DNA of 64,000 nucleotides from Monomorium pharaonis (taxonomy: Eukaryota; Arthropoda; Insecta; Hymenoptera; Formicidae), in NCBI RefSeq assembly GCF_013373865.1, contig NC_050474.1, forward strand, positions 4,687,561 to 4,751,560, read 5' to 3'. Both the position numbers and the translations under genes were made by a program. Numbering within the stretch: the stretch's first letter is position 1; each line of letters starts with the position of its first letter. Shown one piece after another: positions 38,561 to 50,303 of the stretch. The notes beneath the pieces are model-generated. The model was not told the DNA's origin. It saw only the letters and a program-made list of their open reading frames with translations, and ran no database searches.

Positions 38561-40225
38561 TCTCTTTCTGATAACAGCAGCTTGTAATCTTCGCGCGGTG
38601 CAGGGGCTATTCGCGAGCCAAGTCTTTATTCCCTTTTGTTTTTATTTTAATCGGTGCCCGCGCATATTCCTTGTCTCGTGCCGACCAACTGTTGCTCAAC
38701 AAGTTGTTGTTGAAAGATGACGCGAAGGTACGGCGGGCGTGCGCGCAGCCAAGCAAGAATAGCAAGAAAAAATTAGAAGGGAGAAGAAAAAGGAAGAGAA
38801 AGAGGAGAGAAAAAAAACGCAGCGGAAAGAGAGTGACGGGGGGGGAGGGAGGAAAGAGAGGGATAACGTCGACGGTTTTCAAGGGGAATCACGTCTTTCT
38901 TCGGAATCGGTTCATCCGAACCGGGCACGTGTTTCGGCTGGGCCTAATTGGCGGGGCTCTCGGGGCCTCTTACCTCGCTTCAAGACTCCGAACGGGCGTG
39001 CATTACCGCAGCAGATGGTGGTCGTGATTGCAGCTGCCTCCGACAAACACCTGCCTTCTTCGGACGGCTATCGGAATACCGATGCCTGTTCTCTTCGCTG
39101 CCATACACTCGCTATTCACTGTCGTTTATCTTCTCGCGCGCTTTTAAGATTTACATCGGTCGGTTCTCCGCTATCGATCTAGAAAAAAAGGGGAGATAAT
39201 AATTGTCGCGACCAAAAAAATCAACATGCGACTAGTCGGTTTTATTAACGTGATTACGTTCGTGCTGCGAAGAATGCCTACAATATTAATATACTGTTGT
39301 AATACGGGTACATAAAACATGCTCGATTTCGTTGAACATGTACATAATTATTCGTTTGCGTTCATATAAATGTGGAATTCGATTATGGATGAGCTGTAAA
39401 TGCATCGCGGTTGTCCGTCATGGTTTAACTTTAATGCGTTACGGCGAGTACGGTGTTTTTCAAATATTTCCATATATTTTTATAACGTCATACATTAAAT
39501 AAAACGCGCTTATAAATGTTATCGCGCGCTCCCAAGTTGATTTGAATGCGAATCCCTAAAAAAATATATCCCGTACCGAATATGAGGTATTGCAACAAAT
39601 TTTATTGTTGAAAATTTACGGTTGGATTTTCTTTGACCGCGGTTGCAAGTTTTATCAGCAAGAGAAAAGGATCGATTTTCATTTCATGAAAACAATCGGC
39701 TAAAAAATAATACGATAACAAAGTTACGATCTGTAAAAACCCCTCGCTCGAAATTCTATAATTTATCAATGAAAACATTTTTTCTAAATACATTATTTAT
39801 GAATTGGAAAAGGTGAAGATTTTTACAAAAACAGTGTCCATAGATAATGATGAATAAATTAGAGACTCAGTTAATTCTTAATTAATTTCAACTTAATAAT
39901 TCTGACATTCTTCCAACTAAATTTTCTTTTTCCTGCACAATAAATCCCGCCAGAAGTTTATTCATTCACGCTGATGTTACTTGGGATTTCACGAATGTAA
40001 GAGCGGAAAAAAAGTGGAAAAAGATTCTCTCCAGCATGTCGATATACGCGAGGTTGCAAATTGAAAGCTGAGCTAGAGCTGAGCATGATAGTCCGCTAGC
40101 GAGCTATTCGAGAACCATAATTAATCCTGGCAATCCGCCAGAACATTCCGGCCACAAAGGAGAGAGTCGTTTCTGCACCGCCAGATGATGGGTGCAGAAG
40201 AAGAAGAGAGAAAGGTAAAACGAAA

Positions 40226-40232
<7 letters not shown>

Positions 40233-40256
<24 letters not shown>
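40233..40256. repeat. (GA)n simple repeat
   Basis: A pure AG run within a longer purine-rich stretch (about 40195-40262). Confidence 0.85.
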
Positions 40257-40263
<7 letters not shown>

Positions 40264-43200
40264 TCGGCTTCCGAAACATGCGCGTAGAAAATCGCGCGTC
40301 TGCCAAAGTCCGTCGAGAACAACGGACAGCCGTGACCGCGATTTCCCTCGTCAGGGAAACGAGCTAACGAGCTGTCAAACGTCACCGAGCCGGAAGGGCC
40401 TAGGTCGTTGTTGAATCACGGTGGCGCGGGGCGGCAAACGCATCTTCGATCCGGCCTCCCCGCGAACCGAGCCTTCCGGAGCAGGATGTGTCCCCGTCTT
40501 CTGCTAACTGCACGACGGAGATTGGCAATTACGTCCGCCGAGATCGATTTGATATTGAAAACTGGAAACGTTTCAAATGGCAATCAGGGAATCTCGAGTA
40601 CCGCGGTGCGCCTCGACGCGAAAAACAGATCGCGGGACTCTCCTTATTATTTCCACGAAAACGTCGTAACATATCGATATAACGCAACGTCGACGTGGCA
40701 ACCTTAATTAATGAATCATAATATCGTTCGGTTAATTATTTTCCCGCGGTTTTTAACGAGAGGATAAATCGAGGTAACGGTAGTGGTGCGCGAAAATTGC
40801 AATCGAACGTCAGGCGCGTTGCCTTTGCGACGTAAATGATTTATGAACGCGAGGGGGAAACGAGGGTCGTCGAAGAGAGCCATTCCATAAAATACGGATA
40901 ACTGCGTGTCGAACAACGGCGAGAGGAACAGAAAGAGAAGGACGAGGAGGAGGAGGAGGATGAGGGAGCGGAGGGGACGCCTTTCAATCCCTCTGTATGA
41001 GACTCGGCTCGTTCGATAGTGGAAAAAAAAAATATTTCGCGGGGCCATTTAACCGCGTGGTTCGAGTACCGCCTGCGAAAAGACCGAACCGATGGTTTCA
41101 TACTCTGAAAAAAGATGGGCAGGCCTCTCCGAAACTCGATCACCGCAGAAGCATCGCGCCGGTGATCTTGCAGGTGATCCGACAACAGCGGGAGCTGCAT
41201 CCGGCGGCTGCATCTCTCGATGGCAAAGAGAGAGAGAAAGGGGGGGGGAAGGGAAGGGAGAGAGAAAAAATAGAAGAAAATAACCGGTGGAAATTTGTAG
41301 TGCGCGCAACGTGACGACCTAATTGGTATAATAATAAAAATGGCGCGTTTCGGCGTTGCCGTGCCGGTGAATTCTCGTTTATATGCAAATGCATCTCGGT
41401 CGCGAGACGTTTCAACGGCTATATCCGAACCTCCGCAAAAAGCCGATCCGCTTCTTCCGTTGGCGTTAAAACGATCTAAACGATCTAAACGATCTAATCG
41501 AGATCCTGAGACTGAAAATCTATGCCAGTCGCTTATATAGTCCGCACCATCCGCATCGTCGTCGCGCCATCCGCGTAATTATTTCAAAGGGTATTCGAGA
41601 GACAAGAGGGGAAAACACTTTTATCTCTCTCCCAGGTCGTTCGAAATTCAGCCTGCGACGATGTTTCCCGCGCACAAACGAAATGAAATTATGTATCGTG
41701 GAATTTCAACGATGAACATTTTATTACGGGATATTATAATGTAATAAAATTGCATCGAGCCTGTGTACATAATGGCAATATATTATTGGCGATACAATCA
41801 AGCGGTGACACGAAGAATGCAAAATTAAAATATTCATCGAAATATACGTACTTAATTAACTTAAATCGATATTTTTACGTATATTTTTGTACGATAAAAT
41901 GTCATCGGGCGTGTTAGCTTTGTCCTGGAGTTTCTTTTTCTCGAAATGTCCTTCAGATTTCCGCGGTGCATTCGCTCAAAATAGTATTCATATTATTTTT
42001 CCTATTTAAAGGCACTTGAATAACGTATCCTCGAGACCCGGGCATATTCCTCTCGAGATAGACCCCGCGCAGACGGGGGAGCGATATAACGCTTTCGCGA
42101 GATTTATAAGGGACGTCTTTTACATCCTTCCTCTTTCCTGCCTCAGAAAAGAAAAACCGGTTCATCAGAATTCATTGCAATCGGTATAATCGAAATCTGT
42201 TTTTGTTCTTCCTCGATTGTCCCGCGATAATGGACAATGACATTGTTAGGGGATGCACGAAAGGCACGAAGAATGAAGAGAAAAATGGAAGAAGGCCGCG
42301 CCGGCGAAGAGGGTGACTGTCGTCGTCGTCGTCGCAGGGTGAAATGACTACCGTGAAGGAAGACGGGAGAATAACGGCGGGTTTAATATGGCGCCGCGGG
42401 GCTCGTTTAATCATTTAATCGAGTCCCTGGCATGCCTCGGTTTTCCACTGTCGTCGTTTGCACCTCATCTCGTCCCGTTCTCATCTCGGCGAATACCTTC
42501 GAAAGGTCGGACGATTACTTAAAGGACGATTTCGCGCGTGTTACCCTCCTGCTCTCTCTTCTCCTCCACCCTCCTTGTTTCCATCGCCTCTTCGAGCGTT
42601 CGAGGCTCCTAACTCCCCTCTCTCTCCTCTCCTTCCTCCCGCCCCTTCTCAGTCCTTTATCTCAGCCCTGCAATATCCGGTCGCCACTCGTGGCGAAAAC
42701 TCATCGAGTCCGGATCGGTGCCGTATATACGCGCGGAGGCCCGAGTCCGACTGGCGTGTGCTAGACGACCCCGTTGATCCTGGACAGCAATATTCAAATA
42801 CAAAGGGTGGCTGAGCCGTTTCGAGTGCAGAGCACACACTCGCCGGATCTGCGGCGAATCGCAGTAACTTGCGAGAACATCGATGTAATGAAAGAATCTA
42901 GATGCCTAAGAGCACGACCTAGACGCGCGCTCTCTCGAGTTATAAGGTCTCGCGATGCATAAATCCATAAAAAAAGTCACGTACAAAATTACGCATAATT
43001 TCCACGTTTCTATTTCGCGATAAAATGGAGATACTTATTTAATACGGCACGCAATTGAGCTTTTCGCGTTTCCAACAACGTATGGAAATTGTAAAAAGAA
43101 GAATTATATTTATTTCAATGTAGTCGATTTAATTATAAGAAAAGAACGGGATCACCGTTTTCTGTACAACTTTGAAAAATACTATCACATTTCTTGCAGC

Positions 43201-45077
43201 TTTCCAATATGGTATTTTATAATGAGTTTGGAATTGAAATTGTCACGCACAAAACTTCGGCTTCTTCAACGCGTTGAATCGTTGGAGCAAAACGCTTCGG
43301 CCGTGCGGCTCGTGTTCGATCGCACGTAAAAAGGGCGACGACACCACGTGGAAAAATAATGACAGCGTGGCTCGCGAGAATCACGAACTTATCCAAAAAC
43401 GCGACGTCTAACCGGGAAGCAGCAGGTTTCACCTTTACGTTCTCATTTCCCTTCGTTCGTGCCACACTGTGTCCCTTGGCATCGGTTCCGCTCGGCAGTG
43501 CGACAGATTACGCGAGAAGAGGTAAAATGGTGAGAATGGAGAACGCTCGGGGGGCGTAATAATTCGGTGCTAAATGCGGAGAAAACCCGGCCACGCTCTG
43601 CCGGTTAGTCGGTGGTGCGGAATACAGTCTGTCCGTAATGCAGCCCGGGTGCTCGAGGATAGGCCAGGCTCCTCTTAGAAAATAATGACGGCGAAATCCC
43701 TGCGGGAAATATTTTGCCCGGAAGTCACGGGAAATTAAGTATATGTGACTCGTCTTCGGTGATAACGGAAAAAAATGCGCCGTCGTAGATTTAACGACGG
43801 AAATTAGAGAAATAGTGAATGTAACCGCAATGAAAATACATTTTATTTCCCTCTATTTTGCCCGGCTTGGTAATTGTTTTGACTTATTAATCGCAATTAA
43901 TATTGCCAGAAGGAAGAAAAGCTTTCCCTGACAAGTAGAATCGGAGGAAGAGCCGAGGCGAAACAATAGGAGGTAAACGAGCTCTAAAAAATGTGCAAAA
44001 GTAGAAGTAGTTGAGGATGTTTAATGGAGCGTCTCGGTAAAGAAACGAGCCGCTGCCGACGCGCGAGTGCACTTGAGTCTTTCTTACTGTAAGATCGGGC
44101 AGCTTTTTGTTCGAAAGATCCTGCGACTTACAATTTGTCGAAGAGATTGAAGACTGAAATATAAAAGGCAAGATATATATCCGCGATTTGTTGTTGTTTA
44201 ATCTTGGCGTGTAATCACGCGCAGTTTTTTATATCCGTTGGAAGGAAGGCCAAAAATATTTTCAAGAACACGTCTTAAGATTAATATCAAATACGTCACC
44301 GAGACAAAAGTTAATTTGACTAAATTTTTCAACTCAATCCAAATATTTATTTATGTATTTGAAGTAATTCAATTCAAATTAACAACTTTTTTCAGTGTAT
44401 ACTGTACACTGAAAAAACTAATATTCTCAACCTCTCTTTATTCTTATAATCTTATTCATTGATAATATAGTAAAAGAGTTTGCGATATACATATATGTAC
44501 AAAATTGTAAACATTACAATGACTTTACGTCGAGATGACGTTGTTCGACCAGCTGTTCAATCGGTTAGGAAAGTGTTTCTACAAACGAACATTTCGCCAA
44601 AGCTCATATTTCTTCATATCGACAGCAATTTCCAAGGTACTTTCTTATATTGCTGAAGGCTCGCGCGCTTCTTCTGTCCGAGATCAAAGAACACGAATAT
44701 ATGGCAGCGCCGGATATGAGAATTTGCGCGCCGGGCGCTCGTTTTCGATAGGAAATTTGCGATAGGTCTATTCCGTTACAAATCTTTCGCGGCCAATAAA
44801 GGTCTTTATCCGAAAAAGCTTCCGCGGCGGATTACGAGAACGATGGTTTCTCTATTGGCTTTCCTGGGGAAAGCGAGGTAGCTCCGACGGGATCCCCCTC
44901 CCCCCCTTCCCCGAGCGTTTAATTGGGATTTTATACGACGAATTAGACTAAAAGGCTATTCGCGTAGGATCGTTTAACGAGTATGGAAGAAAACCTCGGA
45001 TGTCGGGCTCGCGCTGTCCGTTCCGCGGACATTCCGCGCACAGCGGATATTTAAACTCGCTCTGACTTTCCAACACT

Positions 45078-45080
<3 letters not shown>

Positions 45081-45129
<49 letters not shown>
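45081..45129. repeat. (CT)n simple repeat
   Basis: About 24 uninterrupted CT units. Confidence 0.95.
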
Positions 45130-45133
<4 letters not shown>

Positions 45134-47069
45134 AACACCTACGGGCAAGATCGCTTGAAAAAACACCTGCGAAATCGTCTGGTTACTTTGCACTCTCAGT
45201 TCAGAGGGATGACGTAGAGATCTTTCCCAACTGTGTAATGGGCCTGCTAAATCTTCCTACTAAAACTTTGAAATCGCTGAAAATACCATTTTCCCCATAT
45301 TATTTGGGACGTTTCACGCGCAAATACAGATTATTATTTTTTATTATTTGTTGTAAAAAAAAAATATATATATAATAGACTAAGAATAAAAGACGTCGGG
45401 ATTACAGAGAGCGTGTTTTACAGGAAAAATCGTCCCCTTTCAGTAAAATTATGAATTACATTGCATTCTGTTATCAGAGATCAACGCGTTACATAGTGCA
45501 GTTTACGTGAAAGGTGTACTAATAATTGTGACACGCTTGATTGTTACCAATAAACAAATATCCGTTTAATAAAATGCAATTAGTACATTTTGTCGCATAT
45601 GTGACGATCAAGCGATACGAGGTAAAATAAATTATTACACAGATTGCCCGCAAAATTATTTCAAGGTCCGTAACGTGTAAAAAGACGACGCTCGATACGT
45701 CGCGATTGGCGTCCAGTACCTCGTTACGATGGATTTACGACGGGCAATACACGCCGACCGATTTTCTTGTCTATCTGCTGGCAGTCGATGAAAAAGGAAG
45801 GCCCATCCGGGCGGACGAACGAAGGGAGCGCAGGAGGAGACGACGGGGAGGGATAGGGCGGAAGGCACGCTTCGTCGATTCCGAACCCCCCCTGATTCTT
45901 CCCACGTCCATTTCCCTTTGTCGTCGCGTTTTCCTGCGGTTGCCGGCACTATGGCCGTTCTCTACATCGTGCGCCGCCCTTTCCCCCCTTCCCGCCCCCC
46001 CTATCGATCGCGAAACGCGAAATGGGGATTCCCTTAATTTAGACCCCGTTTTGATGGAACACTCGCCCGATAATGGATTCGGGATGCTTTGACGTTTGGA
46101 CGTTTCCCGTACAGAGTACTTTGATTTAGTGTGGATTTGACTCGCGGAAGAGCGAAGAACAAAGGCGTTCATAAAGAAGGACCCCGGATGCCCCCGACGC
46201 TGGGACGACGATGGATAAAAAGCTGTAAACGTTTCTATATGTCGAGGGGGAATAATGCCGCAGATAACCGTTAAGACAAAGAATGCTGTGGAGGTTTCTT
46301 TGGACCTACGCCGATAATCATTGTGTGTCTCGAATAAAAGAAAGTATAATTGTGAGAGCGACAGCTAATAAAACTGTAGACTTTATCGATAATCACAGAT
46401 AAACAAAGGAAAAAAATTACACTCGGACACAAATGAAATTAGGTTATTGTTAAATAACGCAACAATGGTGGTTTTGTGTAACAACAATTAATCTCGTTGT
46501 TTTTTCCATTGTTCCGCTAATATGCAGCGCACATTTCTGAGATCAGCATGCCCCGTGTTTTCGCGTATTTTTCATACGTTAAGCTCAATTTACAGTTATA
46601 TGTGCGGTTGATGTTTACTCTGCTTCGAAATGCAAACAATTATCAATGGCAAAACAGGAATTGCTATATTTGGACAATTACCATTGTTTATTGAAAACCG
46701 ACAGTATTTTTGAATAGCTCGTACGTATTCCGTGTCGACATGAACGAGAATTACAACATAGTTGCTTTACGATATTCACGTTGCGAGAATTTCTTTAACG
46801 ACGCGATGCCTCGTGTAACGCGCTTCGAATTTTTCGCCTTTTCGGCTTGCAATTAATCATCGGATTGAAAGGGAGAACAGTGTTATTAGACGGGCTGCTT
46901 TTTCTCGTGCACGCGCGTCAATTATAACATTATTGAAGTATAAAAGTCTGATTTATATATAGATTTTTTAGCAGTTCTATTTTGATATTATACATTTTAG
47001 CATTATATAAAACTTTTTTTAAAAGTCGAGATTGTATAAAATCAAATAAAATAATAGACAATGGCTTAA

Positions 47070-47282
47070 TTTACACCGCGCGACCTGACCTATACCCTAA
47101 CCTATACCCTAAAGTAGGCTACTAATAAACTGTTTACGCGTTATGTTGTGTGGCCTAAGATGGGTCAGGGATCGTCAAAAAGTGGCCTGACCCAAACAAG
47201 TCTGCGAGCGTTTACACCGTTGTGAACTATCAGGTTAGGTCGAATATAGTGTATAAGTCGCGGACTAAACATACGGTGTAAA
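47070..47282. mobile_element. candidate 213-bp miniature element with TTTACACCG ends
   Basis: TTTACACCG (47070-47078) is matched by CGGTGTAAA (47274-47282). A third copy of the motif in direct orientation occurs inside (about 47210-47218), and the arms share further similarity (CGCG..ACCTGACC against CGCGAC..). The right half carries AGGTTAGGTC, complementary to the GACCTGACC/CCTAACC of the left half. No coding capacity; no certain target-site duplication. Confidence 0.45.
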
Positions 47283-47344
47283 CATGCTCAATTATACTGC
47301 TGAATTCTCGGGCATTCGCGAGAAAAAACGGCCCGTCTAACACA

Positions 47345-47392
47345 GAGAGAGAGACAGAGAGAGAGAGAAAGAGCGGAAGAGAGAGCGCGGAG
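47345..47392. promoter_or_regulatory. GAGA-rich stretch in a CpG-rich segment
   Basis: Runs of GAGAGA interrupted by C and A lie just upstream of the candidate first exon at 47719-47879, in a CpG-dense stretch. In insects such runs often bind GAGA-factor-type proteins near promoters. The role here is inference. Confidence 0.3.
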
Positions 47393-47718
47393 TAATACGA
47401 TCGTCAAATTGCAAGCATCGATGACTCACCGTAGCGAGCGACGAACGTTTTTCCTGGAATCGCCGGGGGCGAGTTGGTTCCGCGAATCGCGCGAGTTCGG
47501 CCGGGCCCGCGAGCCTTCGCCCGCGACCGCACGCCTTCGCTCATGTTCGGTCGCGCGAGGCTCGCTGCGTCGCATTACTCGCTGACCCTCCCCTCGCCCT
47601 CCGCAGTGCGAGCAAGTACGAGCAAGTATCGATGACTCATCGAGCGAGCGAGCGATCGCGGACCAGTCCATTCGCCGCGGTTAATTGATTATTCATTAAT
47701 CGTAAATCTTAATCGTAA

Positions 47719-47879
47719 TCTTGGTTCGCGAGTGAGTGTTACGCAAGAGTGTCGGTGGTGCAACGCCGAGCAACGAAGGACGATGGAGATGAGGAGAAAA
47801 AGGAGGAAGGAGAGACGGAAGAAATGGAGAAGGAGGAAGAAGCCGCCTGGAAGGCATCGGGCAAAATGGCGGATATCAG
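47719..47879 (+). CDS. candidate first coding exon of an unidentified gene (partial)
   Basis: The frame is open from 47719 and ends in phase 2 at a strong donor (CAG/GTAAGT at 47880). The first in-frame ATG is 47824, and a second ATG with good context (CAAAATGGCG) is at 47866. The peptide from the first ATG is MEKEEEAAWKASGKMADI; upstream the frame is also rich in Asp, Glu and Lys. The segment before it is CpG-dense and GAGA-rich, like an insect promoter. I do not recognise the gene. The next coding exon may be the module at 50379, which reads on in frame, or may lie beyond the window. It could also be a purely non-coding first exon. Confidence 0.35.
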
Positions 47880-49260
47880 GTAAGTTACACAGAAAAAAAA
47901 AATTTTTCGGATTGCGTATGGAATTCCACGAAGAAAAATTATATTTTAAAGAGGGTCGGGTGCTAGGCTCACCGATTCATGTACTCGTTATATGTGGAGG
48001 TTACGTGTGCCGTACCGAATAAAATCCCGTTCGATTAAAAAAAATCCGCTAATCTCTCCTTTCTCTCCCGCGTATACCAAATTACACGGGACGTTTGCCT
48101 CTACACAGCCGCCCCGTGATTTCGATAACACGAATGACAACGTTCTAGCGTTTCGCAGTTCCCGTCGTGCATTCGTAGCGCTTTTTATTTTCTGCAATCT
48201 CGCAGAACTGTGCTTTTTCCAGTAGGGAACGCGAGATGTAATCTGCATACAAGGAAAGTGTATTATTCGCGAGCACCGCGCTCCGTGTTTTTAATCTTCA
48301 GACCTCCCGGACGACGATCGATCATCGAAACGATTTGTCCTTGCCGGTGATTCGCTTATCGCTGGATCGAGTTGCGAAAAATAGAGGAAAGTCCGCGACG
48401 GCAGAATGCCGTTGCCTTCGTCGACTACCCGGGTTCTGCTCGCGTTCTGAATTCGTCGCGGCGACGGGAGATCGTTAATCGCGTTACGGATCGAAGCAGC
48501 GAGGACCGATCTCCCTCGAACAGCCCGTGCTTATTTTTCCGTCCTTCGTAATTCTCCACTGTCAGATTCGATTAGACGTTTTCCTTCCGCAGGTCGGATT
48601 ACGCGAGGAGAGTTCTTGCCGCGGTCGGTCGGGTGGGGGGGGGGGGGCGGGGAAAGAGTTACTCTCTCCGCCGCCGACGCCGAGTTTGCTCTGCTTCCTT
48701 TGCTCGCCGCAGGAAACTTCTCCGTAACTATCCTCTCTCTACCCCCAAGATCTGCGTTTTCTTTCCGATTTTCCTCTTGAAATATGTATAATGTATATAA
48801 CCGCTCGTCCGTTTCGAAAGTGGGGGAAACTTACCTGGCCGCTCCACGCCCCGGCACCGCGATAGCGGGGGCTGACTTTTCTCTCCCGGTGTTTCTTTCC
48901 GTTCCGGTTGCTTCCGAGATTACGAGATTTCATTTAAATTATAATCGCGAGCGCCATAGCGACGCCCAGACTGGAGTGGATTTAATTAATAGCGTCTACA
49001 GGAACAGCGGAAAAAGGGGACGGGAGAAAGAAGAAGTCTCGCAGCGGAATCGCGACTCTGTCTCTCGTTAGCTATAAGACTTAACGCGCCGGCCGGAAGA
49101 CAGTTCTCGTCAAACAACGGAAACGAGACGAACTAACGATTAGTCGACAATTCCTTCCGCACTGTCCCCACGCTACGGAAAGTCGTTTTTCAAAGCGCGG
49201 TTTTAAGACGTTACCATTGTTCTCATAATAATAGAGAAGAGATACAATAAATAGATGAGA
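47880..49260. other. CpG-rich non-coding DNA
   Basis: It follows the candidate donor at 47880 and would be intron if that exon is real. It has a run of G (about 48635-48647). No exon is recognised. Confidence 0.45.
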
Positions 49261-49279
49261 TATCGGCACTGGCTGCTTG

Positions 49280-50110
49280 TACTTAGGGTTATCATCCGTC
49301 CTTTTTTTCTCGGACATTGTCCTCTTTTTGGGGAGGAAGGGGGACATTTGGGGACGTCCGGGGGAATTTTTTAAAGTGTTGAAAATTTATGTGTGTCCGG
49401 AGTTTTAAATATTTTAAATTATTTATTTTCTTTACCGTGTTTCAAAAGTAGGACTATAAAAAAATGAGAGATATTTGCAACATTAAAAAAATGTATTTAA
49501 GAATATATTTGCAATATAAAATATGTATATGTTATGTGTGTGTCATTATATAGTAAACAAATGTTTGAATTTATTATTGACGAATCAGAACAAAGATTTT
49601 TTTTATTTTTTTTACAATTTTTTACAATTGAAACTATTGTAGTTATTTGAAATATAGTAATTAATTCCTTGTTAATAAACGTTAAAATAACTTTAAAAAA
49701 ATATTTAAAATAATATTTTTTTAATGCATCTATAGTATTTACAAATGCCACATTATAAGATATTTTAAAACATTGTATTAAAATGTTTAAATAACATTAA
49801 GAAATTATTTATAATAATGTCTTAAAAACATTTCTATGATATTCAAAAATGTCACATTATTAAATGATATTGATAAAATATTTTTTTAAAAGTCAAAATA
49901 TTAAAATAATACTAAAGAGTTATTTAAAATAATGTTCCAAAAATGTTTTTGTAACATTTGAAAATTGAACATTATAAAACAATATATATAAAATATTTTA
50001 AATATGTCAGAAAATATGTCAAAATGTTACAAAAATTGACATAAAATTAATATTTTAAACGTTTATTAAATATTTTAACATTTGTTTAACATTTTTTTCT
50101 TATTGGGTTA
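49280..50110. repeat. AT-rich degenerate tandem repeats with a transposon-like left end
   Basis: The left end has TAGGGTTATCATCCGTCC and GTCCTCTTTTTGGGG, then GGGGACATTTGGGGACGTCC, a form seen at the ends of some animal hAT-type elements (recalled, not searched). From about 49700 to 50110 there are diverged units of roughly 120-130 bp with recurring ACATTATAAAA, AAAATATTTT and TGTCA..ATTA segments. It ends at TTCTTATTGGG. Confidence 0.4.
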
Positions 50111-50303
50111 AAATCACCTCATAAAATCATAAAATCATAAAATACGTTATGCGCCACGAAAAAACTGAGGCAGAAAAATAAAAATAATTAGGAAAAGAAA
50201 CATCATTTAAAATTTTCTAAAAATTTATTCTTTTATAGTTTTTAAAAAATATAATTATATTAGAAAATATGTACTTTTAAGAGACTGTTTAAAAGATTTA
50301 ATG

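Larger units (their letters stand above)
38561..47069. other. CpG-rich non-coding region
   Basis: Base composition changes near 38.5 kb from AT-rich to CpG-rich. Open frames are longer here only because stops are rarer; none shows a domain, and neither strand shows a run of exons with matching splice phases. Simple repeats include GA near 40233-40256, a polypurine stretch near 41227-41275 and CT at 45081-45129. The region could be upstream regulatory DNA of a gene to the right, or long introns of an unseen gene. Confidence 0.5.

Noticed and set aside
38671..39027. 118-codon frame starting MSRADQLLLNKLLLK
   Set aside because: After the first 20 codons it is a Lys/Arg low-complexity run; no family match and no exon partners.
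42768..42790. CCCCGTTGATCCTGGACAGC, suspected 5' end of 18S rRNA
   Set aside because: The match to the rRNA start is partial and the following sequence does not continue as rRNA.
47085..47115. CCTATACCCTAA twice, suspected telomere-type repeat
   Set aside because: Only two copies and not the insect TTAGG unit; better explained as part of the small inverted-repeat element.
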